DNA of 64,000 nucleotides, taken from contig CAVUYY010000013.1 in NCBI GenBank assembly GCA_963745775.1, positions 124,001-188,000 on the forward strand. Reading direction: 5' to 3'. The number at the start of each line of letters is the position of its first letter. Positions within the stretch are counted from its first letter, which is position 1. The translations under genes were made by a program, and so were the position numbers. The notes beneath the pieces are model-generated. The model was not told the DNA's origin, ran no database searches, and saw only the letters and a program-made list of their open reading frames with translations. The stretch comes from Gaiellasilicea sp963745775. GTDB lineage: Bacteria; Actinomycetota; Thermoleophilia; Gaiellales; Gaiellaceae. This document shows positions 28,124-36,953 of the stretch, piece after piece.

Positions 28124-30375
28124 GCCCGCCCTCCCGAGGCCGGGGCCGGCGAAGCGGCGGCCAGGTTCGGCTGCCCGACCCGACCGGGCGTTACGGCGCG
28201 AAGCGGCGCAAGCGCAAACGCCTCGAGCGCAAGCGCGGCCGCCGTCGCGGTGTCGTGCTCGGCGCGGTCGCCGCCCTGGCGCTCCTCGCCGTCGTCGCAG
28301 GCGGCGCGGTCACCTCCGTCGCCAGCTTCGGCACCTCCTGCGACCTCAGTGCCTTGCGGCGCGTCGAGATCGGCCAGAACTCGTTCGTCTACGCGGCGGA
28401 CGGCTCGATTCTCGGCGGGATCCCCTCGGAGCGGAACCGCCAGCCTGTCCGGCTCGGCCGGATCAGCCCGTGGATGCCGAAGGCGACGATCGCGATCGAG
28501 GATCGCCGCTTCTACGAGCACGCCGGGATCGATCCGAGCGGGATCGCTCGCGCCGTCTGGGCCGACGTCCAGGCCGGCAAGGTCGTCCAGGGCGGCTCCA
28601 CGATCACGCAGCAGCTCGTGCGCAACCTCTACATCAGCCGCGAGCAGACCTTCCAGCGCAAGCTCAAGGAGGCCTGTCTCGCGATCAAGCTGAACCGGGC
28701 CTGGTCGAAGAAGAAGATCCTCGCGACCTACCTGAACCAGGTCTATTACGGCAACCTCGCGTACGGGATCGAGGCGGCGTCGCAGACGTACTTCTCCAAA
28801 GGCGCCCATCAGCTGACCCTGCCCGAGGCGGCGCTGCTGGCGGGCATGCCGCAGGCTCCCTCCGCCTACGACCCCTTCAACCGCACCCGGATCGCGACCG
28901 AGCGCCGAAACCAGGTCCTCCGCGCGATGCTCGAGGAGGGGGCGATCGACCGCGCCGCCTACGACTGGGCGGTCAAGCGGGGGCTCGGACTGAAGGCCGG
29001 CAAGCTCTACCGGACGATCCGTGAGCCCTACTTCTTCAGCTACGTCCGCGACGAGCTGATCGCCGAGTACGGCGTCGCGACGGTTCGCTCCGGCGGGCTC
29101 AAGGTGTACACCACGATCGACCCGCGCTTCCAGCGCGCTGCCCAGAAGGCGATTCGCGAGACGCTCTACGAGAGATCCGATCCCGCAGCAGCCGTGATCT
29201 CGATCGACCCGCGGAACGGCGCGATTCGAGCGATGACGGCGGTCACGCCCGGCGTGCGCGCGAACCAGTTCAACCTGCTCTCCCAGGCGAAGCGCCAGTC
29301 GGGATCGACGTTCAAGACGTTCGTGCTCGCGGCGGCGGTCGAGCAGGGGATCAACCCGGCGACGTCGACCTATCTCTCGGCGCCCTTCTTCTACCGGCCG
29401 ACGCCGAACGGGGACTGCGACGACGGCAGCGGAGGCTGGTGGTGCCCCGAGACGTACGACCACAGCTATACGGGCTGGACGTCGATCGAGCGCGCGACGA
29501 TCCGCTCGGACAACACGGTCTACGCGCAGCTGACCCTCGACGTCACCGCCGAGGCCGTGGCCAAGATGGCGACGAAGCTCGGCGTCCGCTCGAAGCTCTC
29601 GACTCCTGACGGCGACTACGTTCCGTCGATCGGGCTCGGCTCGATCGAGGTGTCCCCGCTCGACATGGCCTCGGCCTACGCGACGCTGGCCGCCGGTGGT
29701 GTCTACTCCGAGCCACGCGCGATCGAGCGGGTCGTGCTCGCGAACGCCAAGGAGGACACGGAGGCCGGCTGGGGCAAGCCGAAACGGCGCCGGGTGGTCT
29801 CGGACGGGGTCGCCTACACGGTGACGAAGATCCTGGAGCAGAACGTCCAGTACGGCACCGGGACGGGCGCGAGCTACGGCCATCCCGCCGCCGGCAAGAC
29901 CGGCACGACCGAGGAGCACTCCGATGCCTGGTTCGCGGGCTACACGCCGCGGCTGCAGACGACCGTCTGGGTGGGCTACCCGCGCGGGAAGGTGCCGATG
30001 ACGAACGTGCACGGGATCAGCGTCTCGGGCGGGAGCTTCCCGGCGCAGATCTGGCGGCTCTTCATGTCCTCGGCGATCGGTCAGCTCGAGCCGCTCTCGT
30101 TCCCTGAGCCGACGGACTATCCGGAGTGGCAGAGCTTCGAGCGCGGCACGTTCGGCCGCTCGTTCGGCTACTCGGACGACTCCGATTCCGACTACGTCGC
30201 CCCGTCCACCGAGACGGAGACCGAGACCGAGGAATCTGAGCCCGAGGAGACGCCGGCTCCGTCCACCACGACCGCGGTCGCACCCCCGAAGCCGAAGTCC
30301 GCGACACCGCCGCCGGTCGTCCCGCCGGTCACTCCGCCGACGACGACCGAGCCGCCACCTCCGCTCGAGCCCTGA
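28120..30375 (+). CDS. Class A penicillin-binding protein (PBP1A type)
   Basis: Polymerises and cross-links peptidoglycan. 751 residues: a basic cytosolic N-terminus, one transmembrane helix (about 44-65, GVVLGAVAALALLAVVAGGA), a GT51 transglycosylase domain (EDRRFYEHAGID, QGGSTITQQLVRNLY), and a transpeptidase domain with SGSTFKTF (SxxK), RSDNTVYAQ (SxN) and KTGTTEEH (KTG). The last 60 residues are Glu/Thr/Pro-rich and disordered, a common actinobacterial tail. It is coupled to mscS upstream and possibly to the GT-C gene downstream by a CTGA overlap. Confidence 0.95.
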   Translation: MSPPSRGRGRRSGGQVRLPDPTGRYGAKRRKRKRLERKRGRRRGVVLGAVAALALLAVVAGGAVTSVASFGTSCDLSALRRVEIGQNSFVYAADGSILGGIPSERNRQPVRLGRISPWMPKATIAIEDRRFYEHAGIDPSGIARAVWADVQAGKVVQGGSTITQQLVRNLYISREQTFQRKLKEACLAIKLNRAWSKKKILATYLNQVYYGNLAYGIEAASQTYFSKGAHQLTLPEAALLAGMPQAPSAYDPFNRTRIATERRNQVLRAMLEEGAIDRAAYDWAVKRGLGLKAGKLYRTIREPYFFSYVRDELIAEYGVATVRSGGLKVYTTIDPRFQRAAQKAIRETLYERSDPAAAVISIDPRNGAIRAMTAVTPGVRANQFNLLSQAKRQSGSTFKTFVLAAAVEQGINPATSTYLSAPFFYRPTPNGDCDDGSGGWWCPETYDHSYTGWTSIERATIRSDNTVYAQLTLDVTAEAVAKMATKLGVRSKLSTPDGDYVPSIGLGSIEVSPLDMASAYATLAAGGVYSEPRAIERVVLANAKEDTEAGWGKPKRRRVVSDGVAYTVTKILEQNVQYGTGTGASYGHPAAGKTGTTEEHSDAWFAGYTPRLQTTVWVGYPRGKVPMTNVHGISVSGGSFPAQIWRLFMSSAIGQLEPLSFPEPTDYPEWQSFERGTFGRSFGYSDDSDSDYVAPSTETETETEESEPEETPAPSTTTAVAPPKPKSATPPPVVPPVTPPTTTEPPPPLEP

Positions 30376-31602
30376 GCGCTCGCGTCCGCTCCGCCTGGCG
30401 CCCGCTCGTCGCGGCGTCGGCCGCGCTCCTGCTTCTCGGAGGCTGTGTCACCGCCGCGTGGCTCGAGGGAGCACCGCTCGCGCCATCCGACGCGGGTCGC
30501 GGCGGGGGTGACGGCGGCGGCTGGGTCTGGGTCTTCTTCGCCTGTCTCGCGGGCGCCTTCGCGCTCTATCTCGCGGCCCTGTGGTTGCTCGGCGGCGCGC
30601 GTCCGTCGCTTGCGGCGGTCGGCGTGCTGGCGGCGGCGATCCAGCTGCTCCCGCTCGGGGCCCCGCTCCTTCTCTCGACGGATGCCTGGGCGTACTGGCA
30701 GTACGGGGAGATCGCGGCGGCGGGTGGAAATCCGTATCGGGATCCTCCGAGCGAGTTTCCCGACAATCCCGCCTACGAGCATGCCGGGTTTGCGTGGCGC
30801 GACACGACCTCCGTCTACGGGCCTGCTTTCACGCTCGGCTCGGAGGGCGTCGCCCGGGTCGTCGACTCGAGCGCGGACGCAGCCGCCTGGACGTTCAAGG
30901 TGCTCGCGGCGCTCGGGATGCTCGCGCTCACGGGCCTGGCCGCGAGGCTCGCCCGAGACAGGGTGGCCGCTGCGGCGCTCGTCGGGTGGAATCCCCTGTT
31001 CGCGATCCATTTCGCCGGAGGCGGTCACAACGACTCGGTGATGCTCGCGCTCGTCCTTGGAGCGCTCGTGCTGGCGGCCGCTGGGCGCCGCGGGCTCGCC
31101 GGCGCGGCCTGGGCGGTCTCGATCCTCGTCAAGTGGATTCCGCTCGTCTTCTTTGCCCTTCGAGCAGTCGAGGCGCGCGCAGCCCGGTCGCCCCGTGGGT
31201 CACCTTGGCTTCGCGCTCGCGGCGGCCTCGATCGGCGCGCTCGCGTGCTGGCGGTACGGCCTCGACTGGCTGCGAGCGTTCGGCCCGCTCGCGCGCAACG
31301 CCGAGGAGCAGACGAGCTACTCGCTGCCTGGTCGCCTCGAGCAGCTCGGCCTCCCGCACGCCCTCACGCTGCGCTGGCGGCGCTCGTCCTCGTCGCCGGT
31401 TTGGCCTGGCTCGCGCGCGAGGCGTCGCGCGGCCGCGTGCGGCTGGGCCGGGCCGGCTGCCTGCTGCTCGCGACGACGCCCTGGCTCACCCCCTGGTACG
31501 CGATCTGGGCGCTCCCCCTGGCCGCGGCGGAAGGCGATCGGCGCGCCCAGCTCGTGGCGCTCGGCTTCTGCGCCTATCTCCTACCCCAGACGATTCTTCT
31601 AG
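30372..31602 (+). CDS. GT-C polyprenol-phosphate-mannose-dependent mannosyltransferase-like (frameshifted)
   Basis: A polytopic glycosyltransferase. LSTDAWAYWQYGEIAA with the catalytic Asp in the first loop and HFAGGGHNDSVMLALVLG resemble the MptA/MptB-type alpha-mannosyltransferases. The frame shifts near 31190 and again near 31365, after which LVLVAGLAWLAREASRG and ATTPWLTPWYAIWALPLA continue in a third frame. No ATG, GTG or TTG opens the frame before the first helices (LVAASAALLLLGGC); a CTG at 30372 overlapping the PBP stop as CTGA is the natural candidate. The 3' end is approximate and converges on DUF2079. Confidence 0.7.
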
Positions 31603-33017
31603 CGCCGCCGGAAGACGACGATCCCGTCTTCCTCGAAGACGATCCGCCAGCGCGGATCGAGGCGCAGGCGCCGGAGTCGCTCGCTCGTCGCGAGCGGCGC
31701 GATCCGGTCTGCGTAGCCCGGACTGGTCTCGTCGGCGGCGATCCAGGTCGCACCGTCGAAGACGGGGAAGCTGAGCACGCGCCGTCGCTCCGAGAGGTGG
31801 CCTCCGAGCGAGTTCGTCGCGCTGACGACGGCATCGTCGGGAATGACGTCGAGCGCGCGCTTCGCGACGCGGTCGTGGGCGCTGACACGGTGCTCGCGCG
31901 ATCCGAGCGTCTCTCCCCCGGGGAACGCCCGCCAGATCGGGATCGCGCCGAGCGCGTAGTTCGCAACGACCCCGGCCACGACGACCGCGGTGACGAGAGG
32001 CCGAAGTCGACCTCCGCGCGCCCGCAGGCGGGCGGCGCCGAGCACCGCCGCCACCATCAGTCCGGGGATCGCCGCGGCCGTGTAGTGGAAGTGGATCGAG
32101 GTCTGCGTTCGCGTCGACGAGAGGAGGTTCGCGGCGAGCTCCGGCAGGGCGGTGAGGGCAGCGAGTGGCGCCAGGAGCGGCAGGGCGAGGAGCGGCAGCA
32201 CGAGCTCCAGGAGGTAGGGGATGCCATGCCCGTCGAACGCCTGCTCGACGATCCGAACGGGGTCCGTGATGGCGGTCTCGAGAATCCCGAGCGGCGAGCC
32301 GCCGACGGCGCGATAGCGGCCCTCGAAGGGCGAGGAGCCGGCGGGGGCGAAGTGTGGGACGACGACCCCGATCGCGAAAGCGGCGACGGCGACGCCGGTG
32401 ATCGCGATGATCGCGCCGGCGAGGCGGCGTCCTCGCGCGAGGGCGTACCAGACGCCGAGCGCAGCAACCGCGAGGGGAACGTGCTCCTTCGTGAGGCAGG
32501 CGAGGGCGGCGACGATCGAGAACGCGACGAGCCGGTCCTCGTCCAGGAACCAGAAGGCGAAGAGGAGGAGCGGCGTCGCCAGCGCCACCGCATGGAACTC
32601 GTTGAGCGCGAGCCACTGGGTCGACGGGTAGAGGAGGTACGCGAGCCCGAAGCCGAGCCCCGCCCAGTCGGAGTCGAGGTGCTTTCGCGCCAGCAGGAAG
32701 ACCGGCCAGGCGCCGAGCGCGATCGCGGCCGCCTGGGCCGTCAGCAGCATCGTCGGATCGGGCCAGAGCCACCAGAGGGGAGCGAAGGCCGCAAGGATCG
32801 GGTCGAAGTGCGCGCCGAGCCTCGAGATCTGCTCGCCCTGGAGATCGGTGACGGAGAGCACGTCACCGTGTGCGGTCGACCACACCGCCTGCGTCATGTT
32901 GCCGAGGTCGAACCGGCCTGTGCTGAACGCGAGGTGGCGCAGGATCGAGAGGGAGGCGAAGCCGGCCGTGAAGGCGGCGACGGCCGCCCAGAGGACGACG
33001 ACGGGCCTGAGGCTCAC
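31599..33017 (-). CDS. DUF2079 polytopic membrane protein
   Basis: 472 residues, 10-12 transmembrane helices. FDLGNMTQAVWST and SRLGAHFDPILAAFAPLWWL near the N-terminus are typical of DUF2079, a GT-C-like fold with a probable catalytic Asp in the first loop. The C-terminal 100 residues are soluble and probably external. The family often sits with glycosyltransferases, as here: it overlaps the GT4 gene by 4 bases. Confidence 0.82.
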   Translation of the reverse strand: MSLRPVVVLWAAVAAFTAGFASLSILRHLAFSTGRFDLGNMTQAVWSTAHGDVLSVTDLQGEQISRLGAHFDPILAAFAPLWWLWPDPTMLLTAQAAAIALGAWPVFLLARKHLDSDWAGLGFGLAYLLYPSTQWLALNEFHAVALATPLLLFAFWFLDEDRLVAFSIVAALACLTKEHVPLAVAALGVWYALARGRRLAGAIIAITGVAVAAFAIGVVVPHFAPAGSSPFEGRYRAVGGSPLGILETAITDPVRIVEQAFDGHGIPYLLELVLPLLALPLLAPLAALTALPELAANLLSSTRTQTSIHFHYTAAAIPGLMVAAVLGAARLRARGGRLRPLVTAVVVAGVVANYALGAIPIWRAFPGGETLGSREHRVSAHDRVAKRALDVIPDDAVVSATNSLGGHLSERRRVLSFPVFDGATWIAADETSPGYADRIAPLATSERLRRLRLDPRWRIVFEEDGIVVFRRR

Positions 33018-34102
33018 CGGCGGTTGGCGGCCCGCTCGAGCTCGGCCTCGAGGAGGCCACGCCAGCGGTCGCCGAGGACCTCCTCGCTCGCGTGCTCCCC
33101 GTAGGCGGCGAGGCCTCCGGCGCCAATGCGACGCGACAGCTCTTCATCGCCCGCGAGCCGGCGCACTGCGGCGGCAAGAGCGGCCGGATCGCCGGCCGGA
33201 ACGAGGAGCGCGCTCTCCTCGTCGCGCAGGAGCTCTCGCGCCGCCGGCGTGTCGGCCGTCACGAGCGGGATCCCGCAGGCGAGCGCCTGAAAGGCCTTGT
33301 TCGGGATCACCCGGGCCGCCTTCTCGGACGTCCCGAAGATGCCGAGCGCGCAACCCGCGCGCTGGATCTCCTCCGGCAGCTCTTCGTACTCGACCCACTC
33401 GACCCACTCGACATTGGCCGGCCGGCCGGCGAGTAGCGCGTCGAGTTGGCCGCTGCCGACGATGCGAAACGGGATCTCCGGCGCGAGGCGAGCAGCCTCC
33501 AGGATCGTCTCGAGCCCGTGCAGCGGGATCAGCTTCCCCACGAAGAGAACGTGGAAGCGCTCCCGCGGCTGCCAGCCCGGCCGAAAGAGCCGATCCTCCG
33601 CGCCGACGAAGCACACCTCCACCCGATCGCGGCGGATCTCCCCGAGCTCGGCCAGGAAGCGCGCGTTCTGAGCCGTGTCGGCGACGACCAGGTCGGCGCG
33701 ACGCAGTGCAATCCGATCGACGTGTTGCAACACCGACGCCGGCGGCGATCCCCGCGCGAAGCGGCCGCGATCGTCGACGAGCGTCTCGGAGAGCGAGACG
33801 AGAGGATTGAAGACGAGCGGACGCCTTCGCGCGATCCGCCGCGCCGCGGGCATGTCGAAGTGGCCCGGGTAGCCGACGATCATCACGTCGAACCGTTCCC
33901 GTCGCCCGCGTAGGAGCAGCCCTGCCTCCGCCAACCCGACCCGGACCGCCGCGCCGAGGCCGAGCGACCACTTGTGCCGCCGCCGCTCCCAGACGCTCGC
34001 GTGACGCTCGATCACCTCCACGCCCGCCCCGCGCAGGCACGAGATCACCTGGGCGTTGCGCGGGTAGTCCCGCTCATACGTCCCGAAGTAGAGAACCCTC
34101 AC
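33014..34102 (-). CDS. Family 4 glycosyltransferase
   Basis: 362 residues with a GT-B fold. The C-terminal domain shows FHVLFVGKLIPLHGLETIL, the glycine-rich IVGSGQ and the nucleotide-sugar signature EKAARVIPNKAFQALACGIP, which contains the family E-x7-E-like region. The N-terminus begins RVLYFGTYERDYPRN. The sugar donor cannot be told. A nine-base tandem repeat (33391-33410) encodes VEWVEW, perhaps a slippage product. It is coupled to DUF2079 by ATGA and abuts the GT2 gene. Confidence 0.88.
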   Translation of the reverse strand: MRVLYFGTYERDYPRNAQVISCLRGAGVEVIERHASVWERRRHKWSLGLGAAVRVGLAEAGLLLRGRRERFDVMIVGYPGHFDMPAARRIARRRPLVFNPLVSLSETLVDDRGRFARGSPPASVLQHVDRIALRRADLVVADTAQNARFLAELGEIRRDRVEVCFVGAEDRLFRPGWQPRERFHVLFVGKLIPLHGLETILEAARLAPEIPFRIVGSGQLDALLAGRPANVEWVEWVEYEELPEEIQRAGCALGIFGTSEKAARVIPNKAFQALACGIPLVTADTPAARELLRDEESALLVPAGDPAALAAAVRRLAGDEELSRRIGAGGLAAYGEHASEEVLGDRWRGLLEAELERAANRR

Positions 34103-35041
34103 CTATCGCAGGATCTCGTCGACGTGCAGGTCGGCCGCTTGGCGCTTGCCCGCGCGCTCCTCGTGATGGCTCGTGATCAGCTCGCTCAGGAGGCCGAGCG
34201 AGAGGAGCTGGATCCCGACGACCACGAGAAGGACGCCGAGGGTCAAGAGCGGCCTGTGTCCGATCGCCTCGCCCGTCAGCTTGAGCACGGTGAGGTAGGC
34301 GAGAACGAGCCCGCCGAGCAGGGACAGGACGAGACCGAGGCTGCCGAAGAGATGGAGCGGCCGATGCCGGTAGCGGCCCATGAAGGTCACGGTGAGCAGG
34401 TCGAGGAAGCCGCGCACGTAGCGCTCCATTCCGTACCGCGAGCGGCCGTGCTCGCGCGGCCGGTGGTTGACCGGCACCTCGGCGACGCGGAAGCCGCGGT
34501 AGTGGGCCAGAACCGGGATGAACCGGTGCAGCTCGCCGTAGATCCGCAGCCCGTCCAGCACCTCGGCCCGATACGCCTTGAGCCCGCAGTTCAGATCGTG
34601 GAGCCGCAGGCCCGACATGCGGCCGCTGACGCTGTTGAAGATCCGCGACGGAACCCGTCGGCTCAGCGGATCTCGTCGCTTCGTCTTCCAGCCCGAGACG
34701 AGATCGAAGCCCTCGTCCAGCTTGGCGAGCAGGCGCGGAATCTCGGCCGGATCGTCTTGCAGGTCGCCGTCGATCGTGACGATCACGTCTCCGGTCGCCT
34801 CCTCGAAACCGGCCTGGAGCGCGGCTGCTTTTCCGAAGTTCCGGCGCAGGCGGACGATGCGCACGTTGTCGGCGGCGTCGTGGAGTCTCGTCAGCGCGGA
34901 GAAGGTGCCGTCGGTCGAGCCGTCGTCGACGAAGATCGCCTCCCACGGCCGCCCGATCCCGTCGAGGGCAGAGGCGAGCTCGTCGAGCAGCAGCGCCACG
35001 CTGCGCTCCTCGTTGTGAACCGGGACGACGACGGAGATCAC
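34103..35041 (-). CDS. Family 2 glycosyltransferase (dolichol/undecaprenyl-phosphate sugar synthase type)
   Basis: 312 residues. The GT-A domain has VVPVHNEERS, IFVDDGSTDG, the DxD region IDGDLQDDP and the acceptor loop YRGFRVAEVPVNHRPREHG. Two C-terminal transmembrane helices (about 225-285) match DPM1/GtrB/ArnC-type enzymes that load sugars on a polyprenyl carrier. It plausibly supplies the donor for the neighbouring GT-C proteins (inference). The GTG at 35041 has TAGGCT 6 bases upstream. Confidence 0.9.
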   Translation of the reverse strand: MISVVVPVHNEERSVALLLDELASALDGIGRPWEAIFVDDGSTDGTFSALTRLHDAADNVRIVRLRRNFGKAAALQAGFEEATGDVIVTIDGDLQDDPAEIPRLLAKLDEGFDLVSGWKTKRRDPLSRRVPSRIFNSVSGRMSGLRLHDLNCGLKAYRAEVLDGLRIYGELHRFIPVLAHYRGFRVAEVPVNHRPREHGRSRYGMERYVRGFLDLLTVTFMGRYRHRPLHLFGSLGLVLSLLGGLVLAYLTVLKLTGEAIGHRPLLTLGVLLVVVGIQLLSLGLLSELITSHHEERAGKRQAADLHVDEILR

Positions 35042-35047
35042 GAGCGG

Positions 35048-35074
35048 AGCCTAGCCACGCCGCGCGGCTAGCGT
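35048..35074. promoter_or_regulatory. Divergent -10-like elements between the GT2 gene and moeA
   Basis: TAGGCT (35053-35048, minus) ends 6 bases before the GT2 GTG, and TAGCGT (35069-35074, plus) ends 8 bases before the moeA ATG. The whole divergent gap is only 41 bp, too short for two leadered promoters, so both transcripts are probably leaderless. Confidence 0.5.
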
Positions 35075-35082
35075 ACGCGGCG

Positions 35083-36273
35083 ATGCCGCCGCTTCTCTCG
35101 ATCGACGAGGCGCTCGCTCTGGTGCTCCAGCATGCGAGACCGCTCGGCGCCGAGCTGGTTCCAATCGAGCGCGCCGCCGGCCGATTCCTCGCCGAGGACG
35201 TGCACGCCCGCATCGACCTGCCGCCGTTTCGAAGCTCGGCGATGGACGGGTTCGCCCTCCGGGCTGCCGATACGCCGGGCAGCCTGCCCGTGGTCGCGCG
35301 GATTCCGGCCGGGCGACCAGCTGCGGCAGCGCTCCGAGCCGGCGAGGCGATGGGGATCGCGACCGGCGGGGCCGTCCCGGAAGGAGCCGATGCGGTTGTC
35401 CCGATCGAGCTCGTGGAGGATCGGGGAGACGTGGTCGAGGTACCCGCAAGCGTTGACGCATCGGCCAACGTTCGTGACAAAGGTAGCGATCTTCGAAGCG
35501 GCGATCTCCTGCTGCCCTCCGGCAGTCGCCTCGGCCCCGCCCAGATCGGCGCGCTCGCCGCTGTCGGTCTGGCGGAGGTTCGTTGCGGCCGCCGGCCGCT
35601 GGTCGCGATTCTCAGCACCGGCAGCGAGCTCCGGCGGCCCGGCGTCGAGCTCGGCCCGGGCGAGATCTACGAATCGAACGCTTCGATGATCGCGGCCGCG
35701 CTCGAGAGCGCCGGTGCCGAGGTGACGCGACTCGAGCCCGTTGCGGACGAGCCGGGCCTCCATCGGGCGGCGCTCGAGCGAGGCCTCGAGGCAGACGTGC
35801 TCGTCAGCTCAGGCGGCGTCTCGGTCGGCCCGCACGATCTGGTCCGCGAAATCGGCGCCGAGCTCGGCATCGACCAGGTCTTCTGGGGCGTGGCGGTGAA
35901 GCCGGGCAAGCCGCTCGCCTTCGGCCGGCGCGGAGACACGCTCGTCTTCGGGCTCCCCGGCAATCCCGTGTCGGCGCTCGTCGCCGTCGAGCTGTTCGTC
36001 CGGCCGGCGGTGCTCGCCCGTCAAGGCGCCTCCGAGCCGGCGCCCGCGTACCTCACGGGGACGCTGGTTGCGCCGCTGCGTGCGAGCACGGCCCGCGACC
36101 AGCTCGTTCGCGCGCGCTCGAGGATCGAAGGCGGCGAGGTCGTGCTCGAGCCGCTGTCGGGTCAGGAGTCGCACATGATCGCTCGGGCGGCGGGCGCCGA
36201 CGTGCTCGTGCTCGTGCGCCGGGGGGAGCGCGATCTCGTCGCGGGAGACAGGCTCCCCTTCCTCCGGCTCTAG
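35083..36273 (+). CDS. moeA: Molybdopterin molybdenumtransferase
   Basis: Inserts molybdate into adenylylated molybdopterin. 396 residues: the N-terminal MoeA domain (RSSAMDGFALRAAD), the MoCF-like nucleotide domain (LSTGSELRRPGVELGPGEIYESN, VSSGGVSVGPHDLV, FGLPGNPVSALVAVE) and a C-terminal beta barrel. moaC and mog lie 8 kb away on the same strand, so the Mo-cofactor genes are split. It converges on and overlaps sortase by 4 bases. Confidence 0.95.
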   Translation: MPPLLSIDEALALVLQHARPLGAELVPIERAAGRFLAEDVHARIDLPPFRSSAMDGFALRAADTPGSLPVVARIPAGRPAAAALRAGEAMGIATGGAVPEGADAVVPIELVEDRGDVVEVPASVDASANVRDKGSDLRSGDLLLPSGSRLGPAQIGALAAVGLAEVRCGRRPLVAILSTGSELRRPGVELGPGEIYESNASMIAAALESAGAEVTRLEPVADEPGLHRAALERGLEADVLVSSGGVSVGPHDLVREIGAELGIDQVFWGVAVKPGKPLAFGRRGDTLVFGLPGNPVSALVAVELFVRPAVLARQGASEPAPAYLTGTLVAPLRASTARDQLVRARSRIEGGEVVLEPLSGQESHMIARAAGADVLVLVRRGERDLVAGDRLPFLRL

Positions 36274-36953
36274 CTAGCTTCGTTCGGGCTAGCCGGCGGC
36301 GTGAACGCGGTCGGCTTCGCGTAGACGATGAACCGGTGCGAGGCGAAGAAGCGAGGATGGCAGGCCTGCAGAACGAGCTGCTCGCGGCCCTTCGAGCGAA
36401 GCACCGAGAGCTCGTTCGAGGCGACGATCCGGGAACCCGTGACGGCGTACTCGAAGGTGCCGTAGGGCAGCTCGAGGAAGATCCTGTCGCCTTTGCGAAG
36501 ATGGTCGATCCGCGAGAAGGGCGCGCCGTAGGTCGTGCGGTGTCCCGCGATGTAGACGAGCTCGCCCTGGCCCGGCATCGCCGAGCCGAGGTACCGCCCG
36601 GGGCCGCGCTTGAGCGTGGACGAGCGCGTCCCGTTGACGACGACAGCGTCGAGGTCAAGCCTCTCGATCCGCAGCTTCGCGATCGCGTCGCCCTCCTTGG
36701 CCGCCCGCCGCCATGCTCCCGCCTCCAGCTCCAGAGCCCGACGGCGCTCCGCCGCAGAGGCCACGTCGGAGCCGGTGACCGGCCGCCGGTTCTCGAAGCT
36801 CCGCTCGAGGCTCTCGGCGAGCTCGCGCTGCTCCACGCGGTTGACGACTGCCGTCACCGGGTCCTGCCACTGCCAGACGGTGATCGCCCAGGCGAGCAGC
36901 CCGACTCCGACGACGATCAGGAGCGATCCGGCGATCCGGATCAGCCTGCTCAT
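36270..36953 (-). CDS. Class E-like sortase
   Basis: 227 residues: one N-terminal transmembrane helix (IAGSLLIVVGVGLLAWAITV), then the sortase barrel with the catalytic His in YIAGHRTTYGAPF, Cys in LVLQACHPRF and Arg in ASHRFIVYA. It anchors cell-wall proteins, in class E often at LAxTG motifs. No obvious substrate is encoded beside it. The ATG at 36953 overlaps the proposed M28 stop (ATGA). Confidence 0.88.
   Translation of the reverse strand: MSRLIRIAGSLLIVVGVGLLAWAITVWQWQDPVTAVVNRVEQRELAESLERSFENRRPVTGSDVASAAERRRALELEAGAWRRAAKEGDAIAKLRIERLDLDAVVVNGTRSSTLKRGPGRYLGSAMPGQGELVYIAGHRTTYGAPFSRIDHLRKGDRIFLELPYGTFEYAVTGSRIVASNELSVLRSKGREQLVLQACHPRFFASHRFIVYAKPTAFTPPASPNEAS

Noticed and set aside
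27508..30012. Long antisense open frame opposite mscS and PBP1A
   Set aside because: The composition is Arg/Asp/Gly-rich shadow sequence, with no domain, and the sense strand carries all conserved motifs.
33391..33410. Nine-base tandem repeat as a regulatory or phase-variable tract
   Set aside because: It has about two and a half copies, is a multiple of three and lies inside the GT4 coding frame (VEWVEW), so it only changes the protein slightly.
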